A stretch of 64,000 bases of DNA from Argentina anserina (lineage: Eukaryota; Streptophyta; Magnoliopsida; Rosales; Rosaceae). The notes under the pieces are model-generated. The model worked only from the letters and a program-made list of their open reading frames with translations, had not been told where the DNA came from and searched no databases. The translations under genes were made by a program, and so were the position numbers. The stretch lies in assembly GCF_933775445.1 (NCBI RefSeq), contig NC_065876.1, forward strand, positions 620,001 through 684,000, read 5' to 3'. Position 1 is the stretch's first letter. Each line of letters starts with the position of its first letter. This document shows positions 47,863-59,921 of the stretch, piece by piece.

Positions 47863-48128
47863 GCGTGCACGCACATATTTCAAGCATATTTTCGTAAATT
47901 TTAATTTTTTAATTATATTTTACAAGTATTATTGTGATGAAGTAGAAGAAATGAATTATTTTTATAATAATTTATAACCGTTAGGTTAACAAGGATATGA
48001 TTGTCTTTTAATTAAAATGATATTTTTATATAATTTTAATTATTGATATGACAATGTAATGTGACAAGTCACTTAGGATTGCGACGTCGATTTTAGCGCC
48101 AACATTATGATACCTTAACACTCCTCTT
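47201..48128. mobile_element. Long-TIR non-autonomous element, MULE-like
   Basis: The left end (GTACCGTAATATGACGCC...GTGACATGTCAC) and the right end (GTGACAAGTCAC...GATTTTAGCGCC...) are diverged inverted copies over about 130 bp. The inner arm edges also pair (TCATTTTAAATTAAAAGA against TCTTTTAATTAAAATGA). Flanks AAAATAAGG (47192-47200) and AAAATAAAG (48129-48137) agree at 8 of 9 bases, suggesting a 9-bp target duplication. The AT-rich interior holds (TA)n/(GT)n at about 47458-47489 and (TA)n at about 47831-47859. The exact ends are uncertain by some bases. Confidence 0.55.
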
Positions 48129-48137
48129 AAAATAAAG

Positions 48138-49021
48138 TGGTAGACGCTTCCACGTTGATGCATTCAGTATACATTCAACTCAAGTAGTTTCAACTTTCTA
48201 CTTTCAACCCAAAACTACATTAAACTTGATTTGAGTTGTAATAGCGATTTTCTTACAATTCAATAAAAGGTAACTAGGTGCTGTTTGCCTTTTCTTGTCA
48301 AGAAAAGAGACCCCGCTGTTTTCATATCCTTTTCTTGATATTAATTGAATGGAATGTGGGTATCATATCATTATATATGATTTGCTAAAAATGTAACTAA
48401 AAAACAAGAGAACTCTTAAACCTAAATCTCCAGTCACTTCAACATCAAGTTCTTTCACATCTCAATCTGCATCCTCTACAAATCAATATCAGACTCCTCT
48501 CCATCTCCGATGCATTGATCTATAAGTAGCTCACTGATGAAATCAATTCAATAAATATTCCCTTTAATCGAGAAACCCAGTGATCTATCTCTCTCCCTCA
48601 CATGATGACATTAACATCTTATACATGGATGCATGCTGAATGCAATCACTGAGATGATACATCCAGTGATAGGGTTACTCAAATAAGGCCTAGCTATGAC
48701 GTACTGTTGAATATAAACCTCTGCATTTTTCTTTAATCTGAGTTATTTCGCATTGATTCGATCAACACTGTCCAAATGCATTATAGGGCAACCTATTACA
48801 CAGCTCCCATGAAATGTAACATCAGCATGCATCATCAATAATGGAAATTAAGAAAAGAACACCAGATCGAGTCTTGATTTTCCAAAGTAAACAAACAGAA
48901 TAAGTTGCATATTTGTTTCAATTAATTTCCATCCATGATCAACATCTTACATACATTAATAGCTATAAATTAAAGTAGTGCGTACCATATTAATTAATTA
49001 AAGTGGTCAGCTGGTTAATGA
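48138..49021. other. Intergenic DNA and WOX1 3' UTR
   Basis: No gene recognised. Confidence 0.4.
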
Positions 49022-51186
49022 TCAGTTCTTCAATGGGAGGAACTCAAAAAACTGGTAATTAGAGCCAGTGCTGAAACTAGGATTTTGCGACAATTTCTCG
49101 GTTGGAAGTTTATCCTTCTCACCACAGGTATTACTCCGAAGCGGAAAGAGCTCGAGCGTTTGAGACTGATCTTCTTCATCCTTACGGTGGTGGTGGAGAT
49201 GGCGACCGTTAAGGGCAGTGTATGGAGCTATAAAGATGCTGAGATCATGAGGAGGACTAGTCTTACTGTTAGGGTTATTGTAGAGCTGCTTTTGGTCCAT
49301 CTCCATCGTTCTTACTGTCGTTCTCGGACAAGTGGGGGCGTTTATGAGGTGGGTGAGGTCATGAAGAGAAGGAAGACAAGGAGGAGTAGGCGGAGGAGGA
49401 CAAGACAACTGCATCATCTGCCACGTGGCATTCTTTTCTACAGACATGGAATTCCTTGTTTGCTGTTGTTGTTGTTGAAGTTGCTGCAATTCTTCCTCAT
49501 CGAATTGGACCCATCCTTCCGTCCTGCCCTCTGCTTGAGCTTTTACTGTTTCCTAAACTCGAAAAAACTCATTAGAGTTAGGGCTACAAATGTCATTTTT
49601 CACATAATGTGATGATCAGAAGGGCGGTGCCCTAATCGGAGGGCAAACGACATGAATGAGAAATGAGAACGAGGGCAAAGCTATAGTGTTAGAGCACGCA
49701 CAGGACCCAAAACCCTTTAGAGCAAAGACAATAGAAGCTAACCCCGACAGAAAGGAAGGATTGCAGCTTTTTAGACAAAACCATATTTTCATTTCCCAAC
49801 GATAAACAAAGCAAGCTTTTCCTACATCTCTTCATGTCTTCTTCTTCCTCTTTCATACACATCTGCTTGCTTTTTAATTAACCTTTTAAACCCATGTACG
49901 TACATGAATAATACCAGATAATGATAAGCAAATAATCTCTAACTAATTACTTGTTAGACTTTTGATAGAATCTTTGAGGAATTCCAAGTTGGGAAAAGCA
50001 AGGGGAGGGTGTGGAGTAGCTTTATCTTTGCTATGAAGAAAGATAGATAAGAACAAAACAAAGACAGGAACAGAACCAGGTATAGAAATAGAATAGACCT
50101 GTTGTTGTTGTTGATGATGATCTTGGAGACTAGTAGTCATGAAGTTTGTAGAGGGTGTCCAATTCTTGGGCTCTTCACCTTCATACATTGTCCTACTTGC
50201 CCCGCCTGTGTTTTGTACTCGTAAAGAAAAACAAAAAGAATACCACTTTATACATTCCTCATTTTGATCTCAAACAACAAACAATTGGAATTTTTCTTGT
50301 TTTTGGGTCTGAAACAATTGGAGCTTTGAATGTTAATCTTTGATCAATGCATGCTAATTCTTTTAAGATTAATGTTGATAATAGAATAATTCACACAACT
50401 CATAGCATGCATCATCTATCTCCTCCTGTAGCTACTTCTTTCTATCAATGTTTGAAACCTAATTATAGGTATGGCAGAGTTCACTGATGCTCCAGTTCTA
50501 TATTCATCAAGATATGCTAAGAGGAAAGTATACTAGGGGTATGAATTACTCACCTAAAGATTCTTTCTTTTGGTGATCTGGACACACGAGTTGAAGGTCT
50601 TCTTGAGATTCCATCTGGCGACGGCGCTTCTGCCTCTCTCTTGCCTTGTGGTTCTGGAACCAATAGAACACGTTCTTACCCTCAATCTTTCCGTACCTTC
50701 TAAGCTGAGCAGTGATTTGCTGAATCTGCTCAGCCGATGGGGTTCGAGTTCCTCGTCGATATAACTCCTCTAGTGCCCTCAATTGCTCGGGCGTAGGGTT
50801 CCATCTCGAGCTCACCACTACCTGCGGCACAGTATTGTACTCTCTCATCCCTCTTTGTTCACCTGGATATAGATTCATCAGAAAGTTAACCCAAAATTCA
50901 CAAGAAGCATCACTCTAACAGTTATGTACTTTCAGCTACAAATGAAAACGAATAACATGTGCTTACCCAACTGGTGATACACAGATGCAGCATGAATTCG
51001 ACTGAAACAAGGTGGGGCATGTGTACTTGGTGAAGTGCAGTTGTTGTTGCTATTGTTGGTGGTATTATTGTTGTGAGGAGATGGGAGAGGCCAGTTGGGA
51101 ACGAAAGGCCGACCCTTCCGACTGTTGAAGGCGGATTCCGGAATCATGTTGAAGTCACCACCATCATTGTATCCCATCATCCACAT
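49022..51186 (-). CDS. WOX1: WUSCHEL-related homeobox 1 (WOX1/STF/MAW type)
   Basis: Nuclear homeodomain regulator of leaf-blade outgrowth and lateral organ development, mostly a repressor. Four exons on the minus strand: 51186-50967, 50862-50554, 50205-50077 and 49545-49022. Total 1,182 nt, 393 aa. The start [14 protein letters not shown] is the WOX1 N-terminus. The WOX homeodomain (about 91-157) has [18 protein letters not shown], then [14 protein letters not shown] and [18 protein letters not shown]. Later come [23 protein letters not shown], the WUS box TLELFPLR and the C-terminal FFEFLPLKN, all WOX1 hallmarks. I set the exon 3 donor at CCTG|GTTCTG because it restores a family-like ...[13 protein letters not shown] join. 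The nearer CAG|GTCTAT donor would need a different acceptor. CAA/CAG glutamine tracts occur on both sides of this intron. Confidence 0.94.
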
Positions 51187-53774
51187 GTTCGATACCAGTC
51201 TGGCCGGGCTGGCTAGGGTTAGTTAATTATATACTTCTCTCTACCCTTGCTTCACTCACTCTCAAGCTAATAGTAGCCTTGGAATGAAGGGACATCTTTA
51301 GGTGGACACATATAAGTAAGTAGTACTAAAGTGAAGTGATGGTTTGAAAGGATGGGTTGAAGTTTGGAGAAGAACGGTGCTGATCGAAAATGGGAAAAGG
51401 AGGAGGAAGCAGAGCATGCAAGTTAGGAATGGTGTGGGAAATGGGACATGGAGAAGAAGAGGGTGGTGTTTAAAACAGGGTGAAGCCTAACTACCTCGCA
51501 CAGGATGTAGACTTGGTTTATATTTAGTACATACTGATGCTGTCTAGCTAGCTAACCAGAAAAGAGAAAAGAGAGGAGAGAAAAGGAGGGAGGGTATTGT
51601 ACCGAAAATTGAAAATGGGTAGTGAGCTGATACAGTGAATTGAGCTATGTATATTAGAGTTTCAGACATTCAGAGATGGGGATTGATCACTCTATATGAC
51701 TATAGGGAGAGAGAGAGAGAGAGAAGAGAAGAGAAGAGATGAGATGAGTTAGCTAGTGTGGTGACGGTAGTAGCAGTGTGAACGAGGGTGAGGAAGGAAG
51801 CGTGGAATTCTGGGAGGGTTTTTGGGAGTCGCAAATGAAAAACGACGTGACGATCATGAGGGTTATCATAAGCCGGCCTCATCACACCCCTCTCTTTTTT
51901 ACTCCTCCTCCTCTCATTTATTGTTCTCTTCACGTCTGGTGCCTTTCACTCTTATTCTAAATCCAAACTGCTTTTCAAATTCTTAAAAAACCCTTCTGCA
52001 ATCCTTAAAAAAAAAAAAAAAAACCTTTTGCATTTTGTCCATACGTATATGTATATATACACATCGATCACAATACATACCACCAAAACAAAAACATTTA
52101 GATTTTACCTCTAGCTAGCTTCTTCCATTCTTTTGGTATTTGAGATCATCCAATCCCATCTTCTCCTCCATTGTACAATCATATCACGTTTAAATGAAAC
52201 CATATTCTATATGAGACATTGATATATCATATACATATATGCCAATAAGATAATTTACACAAATTGTCGTTTTGGGTGTGAGATATGTTGGAAGAAGAAT
52301 ACACACCTCTACGTGCCACCAAAATTACAGTGTCTCTCTCTCTCTCTCTCATTTGGAATCTACCTTCCTGCCACTGTCACCCTACTATTCATTTATATCA
52401 AAAATCTATCAAGTAATTATTTGGGTCCATATATCTGAATCTGAATCAGAATCCATCCCCAGCTAATTAACAGCAAGGGAAATTGCAGAATGCTCAGTTA
52501 CTCTCTTTATGTATCTCGAAGACATTATGTATAAATAAGATTGTCGATCATCATTATATGGAATGACTCAATTCTCGAGTTACTGCACCCTCTCTGTCTC
52601 CTTCTCCCTCCTTCCGGTATTTATTTCCCCCATTATTGTTTAATTATTATTTTCTGCCTATCTTCTTATAGGTAGCTATGTTACAGAGCTAGACCTGCAG
52701 GCTTCTTTCTAGCCTATCTGTGTTTTCTGAAACCTACATTTTGGATCAACATGCATGACATATAATGCACACGCTAATATTTTAATCCATAAGTCAATGA
52801 AGAATATCAGCTCTTCTTTTTACTTTGAAGTCAATGACTCAATCATATGAATGAAGTCCTATATAAAATGTGACGAAGGGAAGAGAATGTTTTCTTCAGG
52901 AATCTGTTGCACTAGCTCTAGAATGGCTTCACTATTATTTGTTTATAAAGGTTGATAAGGGAAACCAATAGAGATACACAATTGTGATTTTGAGCTATTT
53001 GCCTGTTGGCAAAATAATGAATCAAACCACTGGGTTTTCCCTTCTCTAATTACTAGCTAGCCAACTGAAACCTCTGTAACCGTTTGTTGCCATATTCCTA
53101 GTACGTTAGAATCACTTTCATGAATATTCATATTCTACCTAAATACTAAATTCTAGTTGCAACTGGTTTGCCTGGTATGCTATGGTGCAGATTCTTTAAC
53201 AGTTGTAGATGGGGGTGTTTGCATCAACAAAATTCAACCAAGAAATCAAATGAAAGTGTCGAATCTTACATAGGTGTGAGAATTGCTTCCAACCAATCAT
53301 CTTTGGGTTACCTATACCCAAATCCAATTGGTTCTTCCCAGCTTAAAGAACACCATCATAGTAACTGCCCTTTCATCGGACAAGTAGTTCCAGATTTTTG
53401 ACAAACCATCCGTCACAGCATATTTCAGGAGGAATCTAAAGCTGCAACCCCAAGCCCTAGCAGTTCTTAAGATGCAACCCCAAGCCCAAACCACACGATC
53501 AGGCCCAGACCATTACAATGGCACACCTGGTTCATAAATTTTTTGACCCAACTACCTCAGCCTAGGGTAAAAAGTCCAATGGCCCAATCTTGGATTCCCT
53601 AGTTGGCCAGGCAAGTCACGCTTCTCTGTTCAAATATATCAATTATTTCAGAAAATTATAATCAGAGCATTAGAAGTTGTATCGGTATCTATCACTCGTG
53701 GAATTAGAGATACTATACAACACTGCTCAAAACCTTCGAGCATATTGTTCTCTTTGATCAAACCCTTAGCATTT
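51187..53774. other. WOX1 upstream region and intergenic DNA
   Basis: It contains (GA)n at about 51705-51745, A16 near 52006 and (CT)n at about 52332-52350. No gene is recognised. Confidence 0.5.
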
Positions 53775-54240
53775 CCTTAAACTTAATGTGGATGGTACTA
53801 GAAGTGGTCAGATAAGATAGGTGTCGGTGGTGTGATTAGGGATAATGATGGGAATTGGGTAACTGGTTTTCAGATCAACCTGGGGTTGGTGGCATTATTG
53901 AGGTTGAAGCTTGGGGTTTATAATATGGTTTGAAGTTGGCTTTAGATTGAGTCAGACTATGACATTCTGATTAACTTGCTCAAGAGATCTGATCTATCTC
54001 TCCATCCCCTTGGTTCTCTCATTGCTGGATGTCATTGATCACTTCATTTCTTCCATGGATGAAACAAGGATCAACCACATCTTCAAGAAAAGTAGCATGA
54101 CAACTGATTTTCTTGCTAAATGTAACATTGATCATGTTCTTGGCTTATTCATTTTTGAAGACCCTCGTGTTCATGTTATTTCTGCTCTTATAGATGATTT
54201 AGCTAATGTCTCTAGACCTAGAAAAACTAAGAGGGCAAAT
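53775..54240 (+). pseudogene. LINE-type RNase H domain relic
   Basis: Translated pieces in changing frames read like the RNase H-like domain common in plant non-LTR retrotransposons: LNVDGT, then GVGGVIRDNDGNWVTGFQINLG, then IEVEAWGL, LKRSDLSLHPLGSLIAGC, then INHIFKKSSMTTDFLAKCNID and a tail ending LIDDLANVSRPRK. Frameshifts and stops separate the pieces. No reverse transcriptase is seen nearby. Confidence 0.65.
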
Positions 54241-55688
54241 TATGGAACAATCTTTGTTTTGCTGGACCTTTGGGCCTATTGTGTAACCAAAAAAAAAACA
54301 TTCGAGCATATATTAATCCAAAGAGACTGAAATCACTGAATTCTTCTTGGGTTCCACAGACTGAAGAGAAAAAAAAAACGACAGTCAACAGCTCGAGAAG
54401 AGGCCACCATCGCCGTAGATTTTGAGCGCTGACTGGAATCACAACGTCCATTAACAAATGGTGGTGGTGGTGGTAGATCTTAGACCTTCTCCTTTCCCAT
54501 GCACCGTCTGATCTTCTGCCCGGTAGTAAAAACATCTGCATTTTTTAAACTTGGTTTCATGTTCTAAAAACTAATATAAACGAACAGCAATTCTAATAGA
54601 TTCTCTGTAGCCATGTTGAAAGTCTGAGACATCAAGACCTAACCCAGCAGGATATTTTAATCATCTTGCTTCAGGTACTGTGCAGCTTCTTTCTGCTAGC
54701 TGAAGCACCAAACCAAAGGTGCTGATGTGATTCAAAAGAGTAACAAGGCCATTCTGTGCCGTTGATTTCACAATATGCCATTGGAGGATCACTATCCTTC
54801 TGAGCCAATGCCTGTACATGTACATTAGAAACAAAATATTTACAGTCCCCGTCTGAGGACCTCAATTATGAACACGTACAGAGATTCTTCTTTTGCAGGC
54901 AGCACGCTCCTGAATGAGAAATTCGTTTTGAAAGAGCCAAATAAAGATGAGCTCCCTTCAGTGTTCAGCCGATCCATTCACATGGGTGTAACAAACTCTG
55001 CTCTTATTAAAAGCATTAACCTCCCATATTAATCACACATTATGTACATCTATTAAATTCCTTTCGTTTCATGTCTTTGGAGTTATTTCAAGTGATCTTA
55101 TTGTCGATCCTATCTCATTCGGCTCCCGTAGTTTAATGATCCGGACTTCTTTTTTTTTTCCTTTATAACAACTATGACTAATCTCAGAAACCCTTGTGTC
55201 TATTTCATTCAACTGCCCAAAAAGCTTTGAGCTTTAGTTGTTCAAATTGCTGATCTTGGAGTTCGTAGAGGGCAAGAATTATAGTAGGGCAAAATTGAAA
55301 AGACTAATTGGGCACCACCATTTTGTTTTGGAATCAAAAGAGGCTCACAGGGTACAACCCAACATGTGAATGTATTATAGTACATGGGCTTCTTTTTCCT
55401 GGGATGCAGACAAACCCTCCCACTAACCCTTCTGACATTTCCTTGAAATTTGGGCAGATCTATCAGCCACCCACTCACTAAACTCACTCCTCTCTTCTAA
55501 TTGCTCATAGCCCTGAACAGTACTGCCACTCCTTCCCTCTCCTTGTTTCAAAAAAGGATCCCAGTCTAATTTATTTATTTTGGATACAATCCCAGTCTAA
55601 TTTCAATCAAGGGCCTCCTCCCATTTTCCATTGCTCTCAAATCCCCACATCTAGAAACATAAACCCTACCATTAACTTTACTCTTCTT
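54241..55688. other. Intergenic DNA upstream of the thaumatin-like gene
   Basis: No gene recognised; only short open frames without family features. Confidence 0.45.
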
Positions 55689-55696
55689 TATAAAAA
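55689..55696 (+). promoter_or_regulatory. Probable TATA box of the thaumatin-like gene
   Basis: TATAAAAA, 90-97 bp upstream of the start codon, in a compact promoter. Confidence 0.65.
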
Positions 55697-55785
55697 CCCC
55701 CTACTAACCCAAGAAGGGCTTTGCAAACAAGAAAGAGAGAACCCAATTCAATTTCTTCTCACAGTCTTGAAGTAGCACTAGCCCC

Positions 55786-56646
55786 ATGGCTCCAATGCTG
55801 AGGCCTGGCCTCACTCTCCTCCTCTCCACTCTCCTATTTTCCCACATTCTTGGTATAGCTAGCTTCTCAGTTCTCACACTTGCACAAATCTTTATATCAA
55901 ATTGAAAATGCATGTACGTAAGTAAGATTCATCACTAATTCGAAATCTCGATTTGTGTTGCAGTTGAGGTCTCAGCTACAACAATGACGTTCATCAACAA
56001 ATGCTCCCACCCGGTCTGGCCCGGAATCCAGCCCAGCGCCGGCCAGCCCATCCTCGCCAAAGGCGGCTTCGCTCTCGGACCCAACAAGGCTCACACCCTC
56101 CAGCTCCCACCTCTCTGGTCCGGTCGCTTCTGGGGACGACACGGCTGCGCCTTCGACGCCTCCGGCCGCGGCCGCTGCGCCACTGGCGACTGCGGTGGCA
56201 ACCTCTTCTGTTCCGGCCTCGGCGGCACCCCTCCGGCCACTCTCGCCGAGATCACCCTTGGCAACGAGCAGGACTTCTACGACGTCAGCCTCGTCGACGG
56301 GTACAACCTCGCCATCTCCATCACACCCTACAAGGGCTCCGGCAAGTGCAGCTACGCCGGCTGCGTCAGTGACCTGAATATGATGTGTCCGGTGGGACTG
56401 CAAGTCCGGTCACACGACAACCGGCGAGTGGTGGCGTGTAAAAGCGCTTGTTCGGCGTTCAACTCGCCTCGGTATTGCTGCACCGGAAGCTACGGGACCC
56501 CTCAGTCGTGTAAACCGACGGCGTATTCCCGGATCTTCAAGACGGCGTGCCCGAGAGCTTATTCTTATGCTTATGATGATCCCACCAGCATTGCTACTTG
56601 CACCCGTGGAAATTATTTTGTCACCTTCTGCCCTCACCACCGTTGA
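55786..56646 (+). CDS. Thaumatin-like protein (PR-5 family)
   Basis: Secreted thaumatin/osmotin-fold protein, a family linked to defence and in some members to beta-1,3-glucan binding. Two exons: 55786-55852 and 55964-56646, 750 nt, 249 aa. The short first exon encodes a hydrophobic signal peptide (MAPMLRPGLTLLLSTLLF). The mature part starts near TTMTFINKCSHPVWPG. All 16 cysteines of the family are present. The thaumatin signature appears as GRGRCATGDCGGNLFC. The acidic-cleft residues (R in the LWSGR region, E in TLAEIT, D in DFYDVSLVDG, D in CVSDLNMMCP) are in place. It ends FVTFCPHHR with no C-terminal extension or GPI signal, so it is the large extracellular type. Exon 2 is strikingly rich in C-ending codons. 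By gene order it fits Arabidopsis At1g73620 (from memory). Confidence 0.95.
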
Positions 56647-57761
56647 TTAGTTAGTAATAGTAATTCCGTCCAGTTTATTTAAGTAGTTCCGGTAGTTCAG
56701 ATCAGTGTTGCACCTCGCAACTGTTGCTTAGCTTCCATGACTGTGTTTTTATGTATGCTACGAAGAAGATGAACGGCATTTTGGTATCTACGTTCATCAA
56801 ATCTATGAGCTACCAATTAGTGAAATTAATTAAGAAAAATTAATGACTGCTTAAATCTTAGTTTGAATTGTACATGTATGAATGATTATCATCTTTATTC
56901 TTCATCATCATCAACATGAAAATGGAGGGAAACAGCTGGGTGGGGTGGGCCTGGTCGTCATCGCCTCGTGCATGGATCCCCATTAATATAGGATTGGTTC
57001 GATTAGAGCTTTTGAACTTTGCGGCAATTTTTGGTCAAGTTATTGTGATTGCTTTTCAGTACTGTTCTGGTCTACTCTTTGGTTCATGCGCCCGTCTCTC
57101 CCCTCGATCCCGGCTCTGTTTCCATGATTTATGAAATTACGTGGTTCTTGAGTAAAAGTGTAGGAAGCATGATTTCAAATGCGAACGTTTTCAATATTAC
57201 CACGACTAATGCAAATGTTCATCATACAGGCTTTTTTTTTTTTCAATAATGTTCATCATACATGCATTGATACTTCATACCACGACTAATGTTGCTTACG
57301 ATGAAAAGGATTATACTTTTGGATATCATAAACGTAAATCAAATTGAACAACAAGAGAGACAATACAAGTATACTACATTGGTTTGATTCATGTCTTCAT
57401 GCTCGATTTGGTTAGGCCGGTGCCGCCATTATACCTAAATACATCTTAAGTAGACATTGTATTTAGTATTTACTATCCTACAAAATTCTTAAAGTTAACC
57501 ATAAATTGGAAGATCGATTGAGCTACATTTGTCATCTCAGTTTCAAAAGAATTCAGACAAACTACGTGACCGACTTAGCTGAATTTGGTGATCCGATTAC
57601 TGTATATCTATTTACTAAAGACGCCGCTTGTTCATATAAGACCAAAAAAATTCAAATTATCAATAGAAGTACACCTCAAATTTTCAAATCTCACTCTAAG
57701 TACAAGATGTCACACCGATAAACGTCAAAAATCGTCAAATTATTGAACTAGAAAAATCAAT
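56647..57761. other. Intergenic DNA
   Basis: TLP 3' UTR, then AT-rich DNA. The T5 run on the minus strand next to the tRNA (57752-57756) fits a Pol III terminator. Nothing else seen. Confidence 0.5.
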
Positions 57762-57833
57762 TGCGTCTGCCGGGAGTCGAACCCGGGTCTATTGCTTGGA
57801 AGGCAATTATCCTAACCGTTGGACTACAAACGC
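57762..57833 (-). tRNA. tRNA-Gly (anticodon UCC)
   Basis: 72 nt on the minus strand, beginning GCGTTTG and ending CAGACGCA (discriminator A at 57762). The acceptor arms pair with one U-G. The anticodon loop is CCTTCCAAG with TCC as anticodon. The A box (TAGTCCAACGG) and the B box (GGTTCGACTCC) are intact, and TTTTT follows within 10 nt. No intron. Confidence 0.95.
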
Positions 57834-57967
57834 GATGCTTAACAACCGAGTAACACAGTGTTTACAACTTCGCGCCCTAAACTGTTTCACTCTGATCGGA
57901 AAAACCAAGTATTTGATGTTCCAAATCTCTCAGAACACCTCAGTCCTCAGGAGCCAGAACCAAAAGC

Positions 57968-59921
57968 ATGCTCACATTTCTACCCTCACCCAAAACTCTA
58001 ACCATCCCCCTCACCTTCTTCTTCACACACTCCACTGACTCTACCTCACCTTCTCCCCACCACCTCGACCATAGACAACACCCAACACTGGACCAAAACC
58101 ATCCACGACCTCTGCACCCGCCACCTCCTCCTCCTCGACCACCTCCCTCAACTTCAGCTCCATCCTCCACGCTCTCTGCGACTCCAACCGCTTCGAAGAA
58201 ACCCACCGCCGACTCCGATTGTATCCCCGACCAGCGCACTTGCAACGTCATCATCCCACGGCTACTCGATTCCCAAACCCCGCACAGCACGTGGCGCGCG
58301 TTATTCGCGAATTGAGTCAGCTGAACCCTGACTTTGTTGCCTCTTTGGTTAATTACAACCGTCTGATTGATCAGCTCTGCTCGCTCCGGCGGCTCGGTGT
58401 GGCTCACCGAGTTTTGTTTGATATGTTGAGCCGAGGGCATTGCCCCAACGCGGTTTCCTACACGACGTTGATCAGAGGGTACTGCGGTGCTGGGGAGCTG
58501 GGTGATGCACAGAAGATGTTTGATGAAATGCGTGAGAGGGGAGTGGCGCAGAATTCGATGACTTACAGCGTGCTGATTCGTGGTGTTCTTCGGATGCGTA
58601 ATGTTGGGGGTGCTATGGAATTGATGGCGAAAATGTGGGAGACGATGAAGGGTGAAGATGATACGCTTGTGAAAAATGCGGCTTTTTTTCAAATTTGATC
58701 GATTCCTTGTGTAGAGAAGAGTGTTTTCGAGAAGCTTTCGGCATTGCGGAAGGTAGGCCGCATGGGGGGGAGTGTGGGTGAGGAGTTTGCTTATGGACAG
58801 ATGATTGATTCACTTTGTAAAGCCGGAAGGCATCATGCGGCGTCGCGAATTGTGTAAATCATGAGACATAGGGGGTTTGTTCCTCGCATTACGTCGTATA
58901 ATACTATTGTGCATGGACTGAGCAATGGGGGAGAGGGAGGTTGTTTTAGGGCTTATCAGTTGCTTGAGGAGGGAATTGAGTTTGGTTACTTGCCGTCAAA
59001 GTACACTTACAAGGCTGTAGTAGAAGGTCTTTGCCGATAATCGGACGTTGACAAGGCGCGGCAGCTCCTTCAGTATATGTTGAGGAAGGAAAGGGTGGAC
59101 AAGATCAGGATGTATAATATCTATTTGAGAGCTCTTTGTCTTGTTGATAACCCGACTGAGCTTCTGAATGTACTAGTTTCAATGCTCCAAACAGAATGTC
59201 AACCTGATGTGATCACGATGAACATAGTCGTCAATGGGTTCTGCAAGATGGGGAGAGTGGAAGAAGCATTAAAAGTACTGGATGATTTGACGACTGGTAA
59301 ATTTTTTGCTCCCCGGATGCAGTGACCTTCACAACTACTTTTAATGGTTTGTTAAATGTTGGAAGAACACAAGAAGCTCTCAGTATGCTGTGTGATGTAA
59401 TGCCTCAGAAAGGTTTTCGCCCTAATGTTGTGACATATAATGCTTTTCTTCGCGGGTTGTTCAAACTTAATCAAGGAAAGCAAGCAATGGAGATTTTCAA
59501 TGGCATGGTATTTGAGGGAGTGGCTGCCGACAGTACCACTTATACTATTATAATCGATGGGTTATGTGAGTCTGATCAGCTAGAAGAGGTTCTGGGATGA
59601 CGTTATTTGGCCCTCACAGATCATGACAATTTTGTATATGCAGCCATCATCAAAGGGATTTGTCGTTCAGGAAATGTTGATGAGGCTTGTCATTTCCTTT
59701 ATAAACTAGTAGATTCTGGTGTCTATCCGAATATCTTCAGTTATAACATTGTGATCGACACTGCTTATAAATTAGGCATGAAGAAAGAGACCTATGAAGT
59801 CGTAAAAGAGATGAAAAGAAATGGCCTGTCTCCAGATTCTGTAACCTGGAGGATTCTTGACAAGTTTCATGGGAATGCAAGAAAACAGTTTGGGGATGGA
59901 AATGGAGGGTTCGTTTCCTAG
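57968..59921 (+). pseudogene. Pentatricopeptide repeat (P-class) protein, broken
   Basis: An intronless PPR gene of the At3g18020 type, which would encode an organelle RNA-binding protein. The N-terminus from about 57968 is low-quality. Clear repeats follow: CIPDQRTCNVIIPRLLDS, VNYNRLIDQLCSLRRLG, PNAVSYTTLIRGYCGAGELGDA, MTYSVLIRGVL, FAYGQMIDSLCKAG, SKYTYKAVVEGLCR, DVITMNIVVNGFCKMGRVEEA, PNVVTYNAFLRGLFKLNQG, STTYTIIIDGLCES, NFVYAAIIKGICRSGNVDEA and PNIFSYNIVIDTAYKLG. They are spread over all three frames. Frame changes occur near 58300, at the T run 58682-58689, at the G run near 58764-58770 and near 59310. In-frame stops lie at 58855-58857, 59038-59040 and 59598-59600. Two of the shifts sit in homopolymers and could be sequence errors; the three stops make decay more likely. 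Confidence 0.85.

Noticed and set aside
54227..54541. 104-codon minus-strand frame overlapping the LINE relic
   Set aside because: It runs antisense to the RNase H relic and through low-complexity CAT repeats; no family match.
56001..56403. Long alternative frames on both strands of TLP exon 2 (and likewise of the CML gene)
   Set aside because: They are shadows created by very high GC content; the true frames carry all family motifs.
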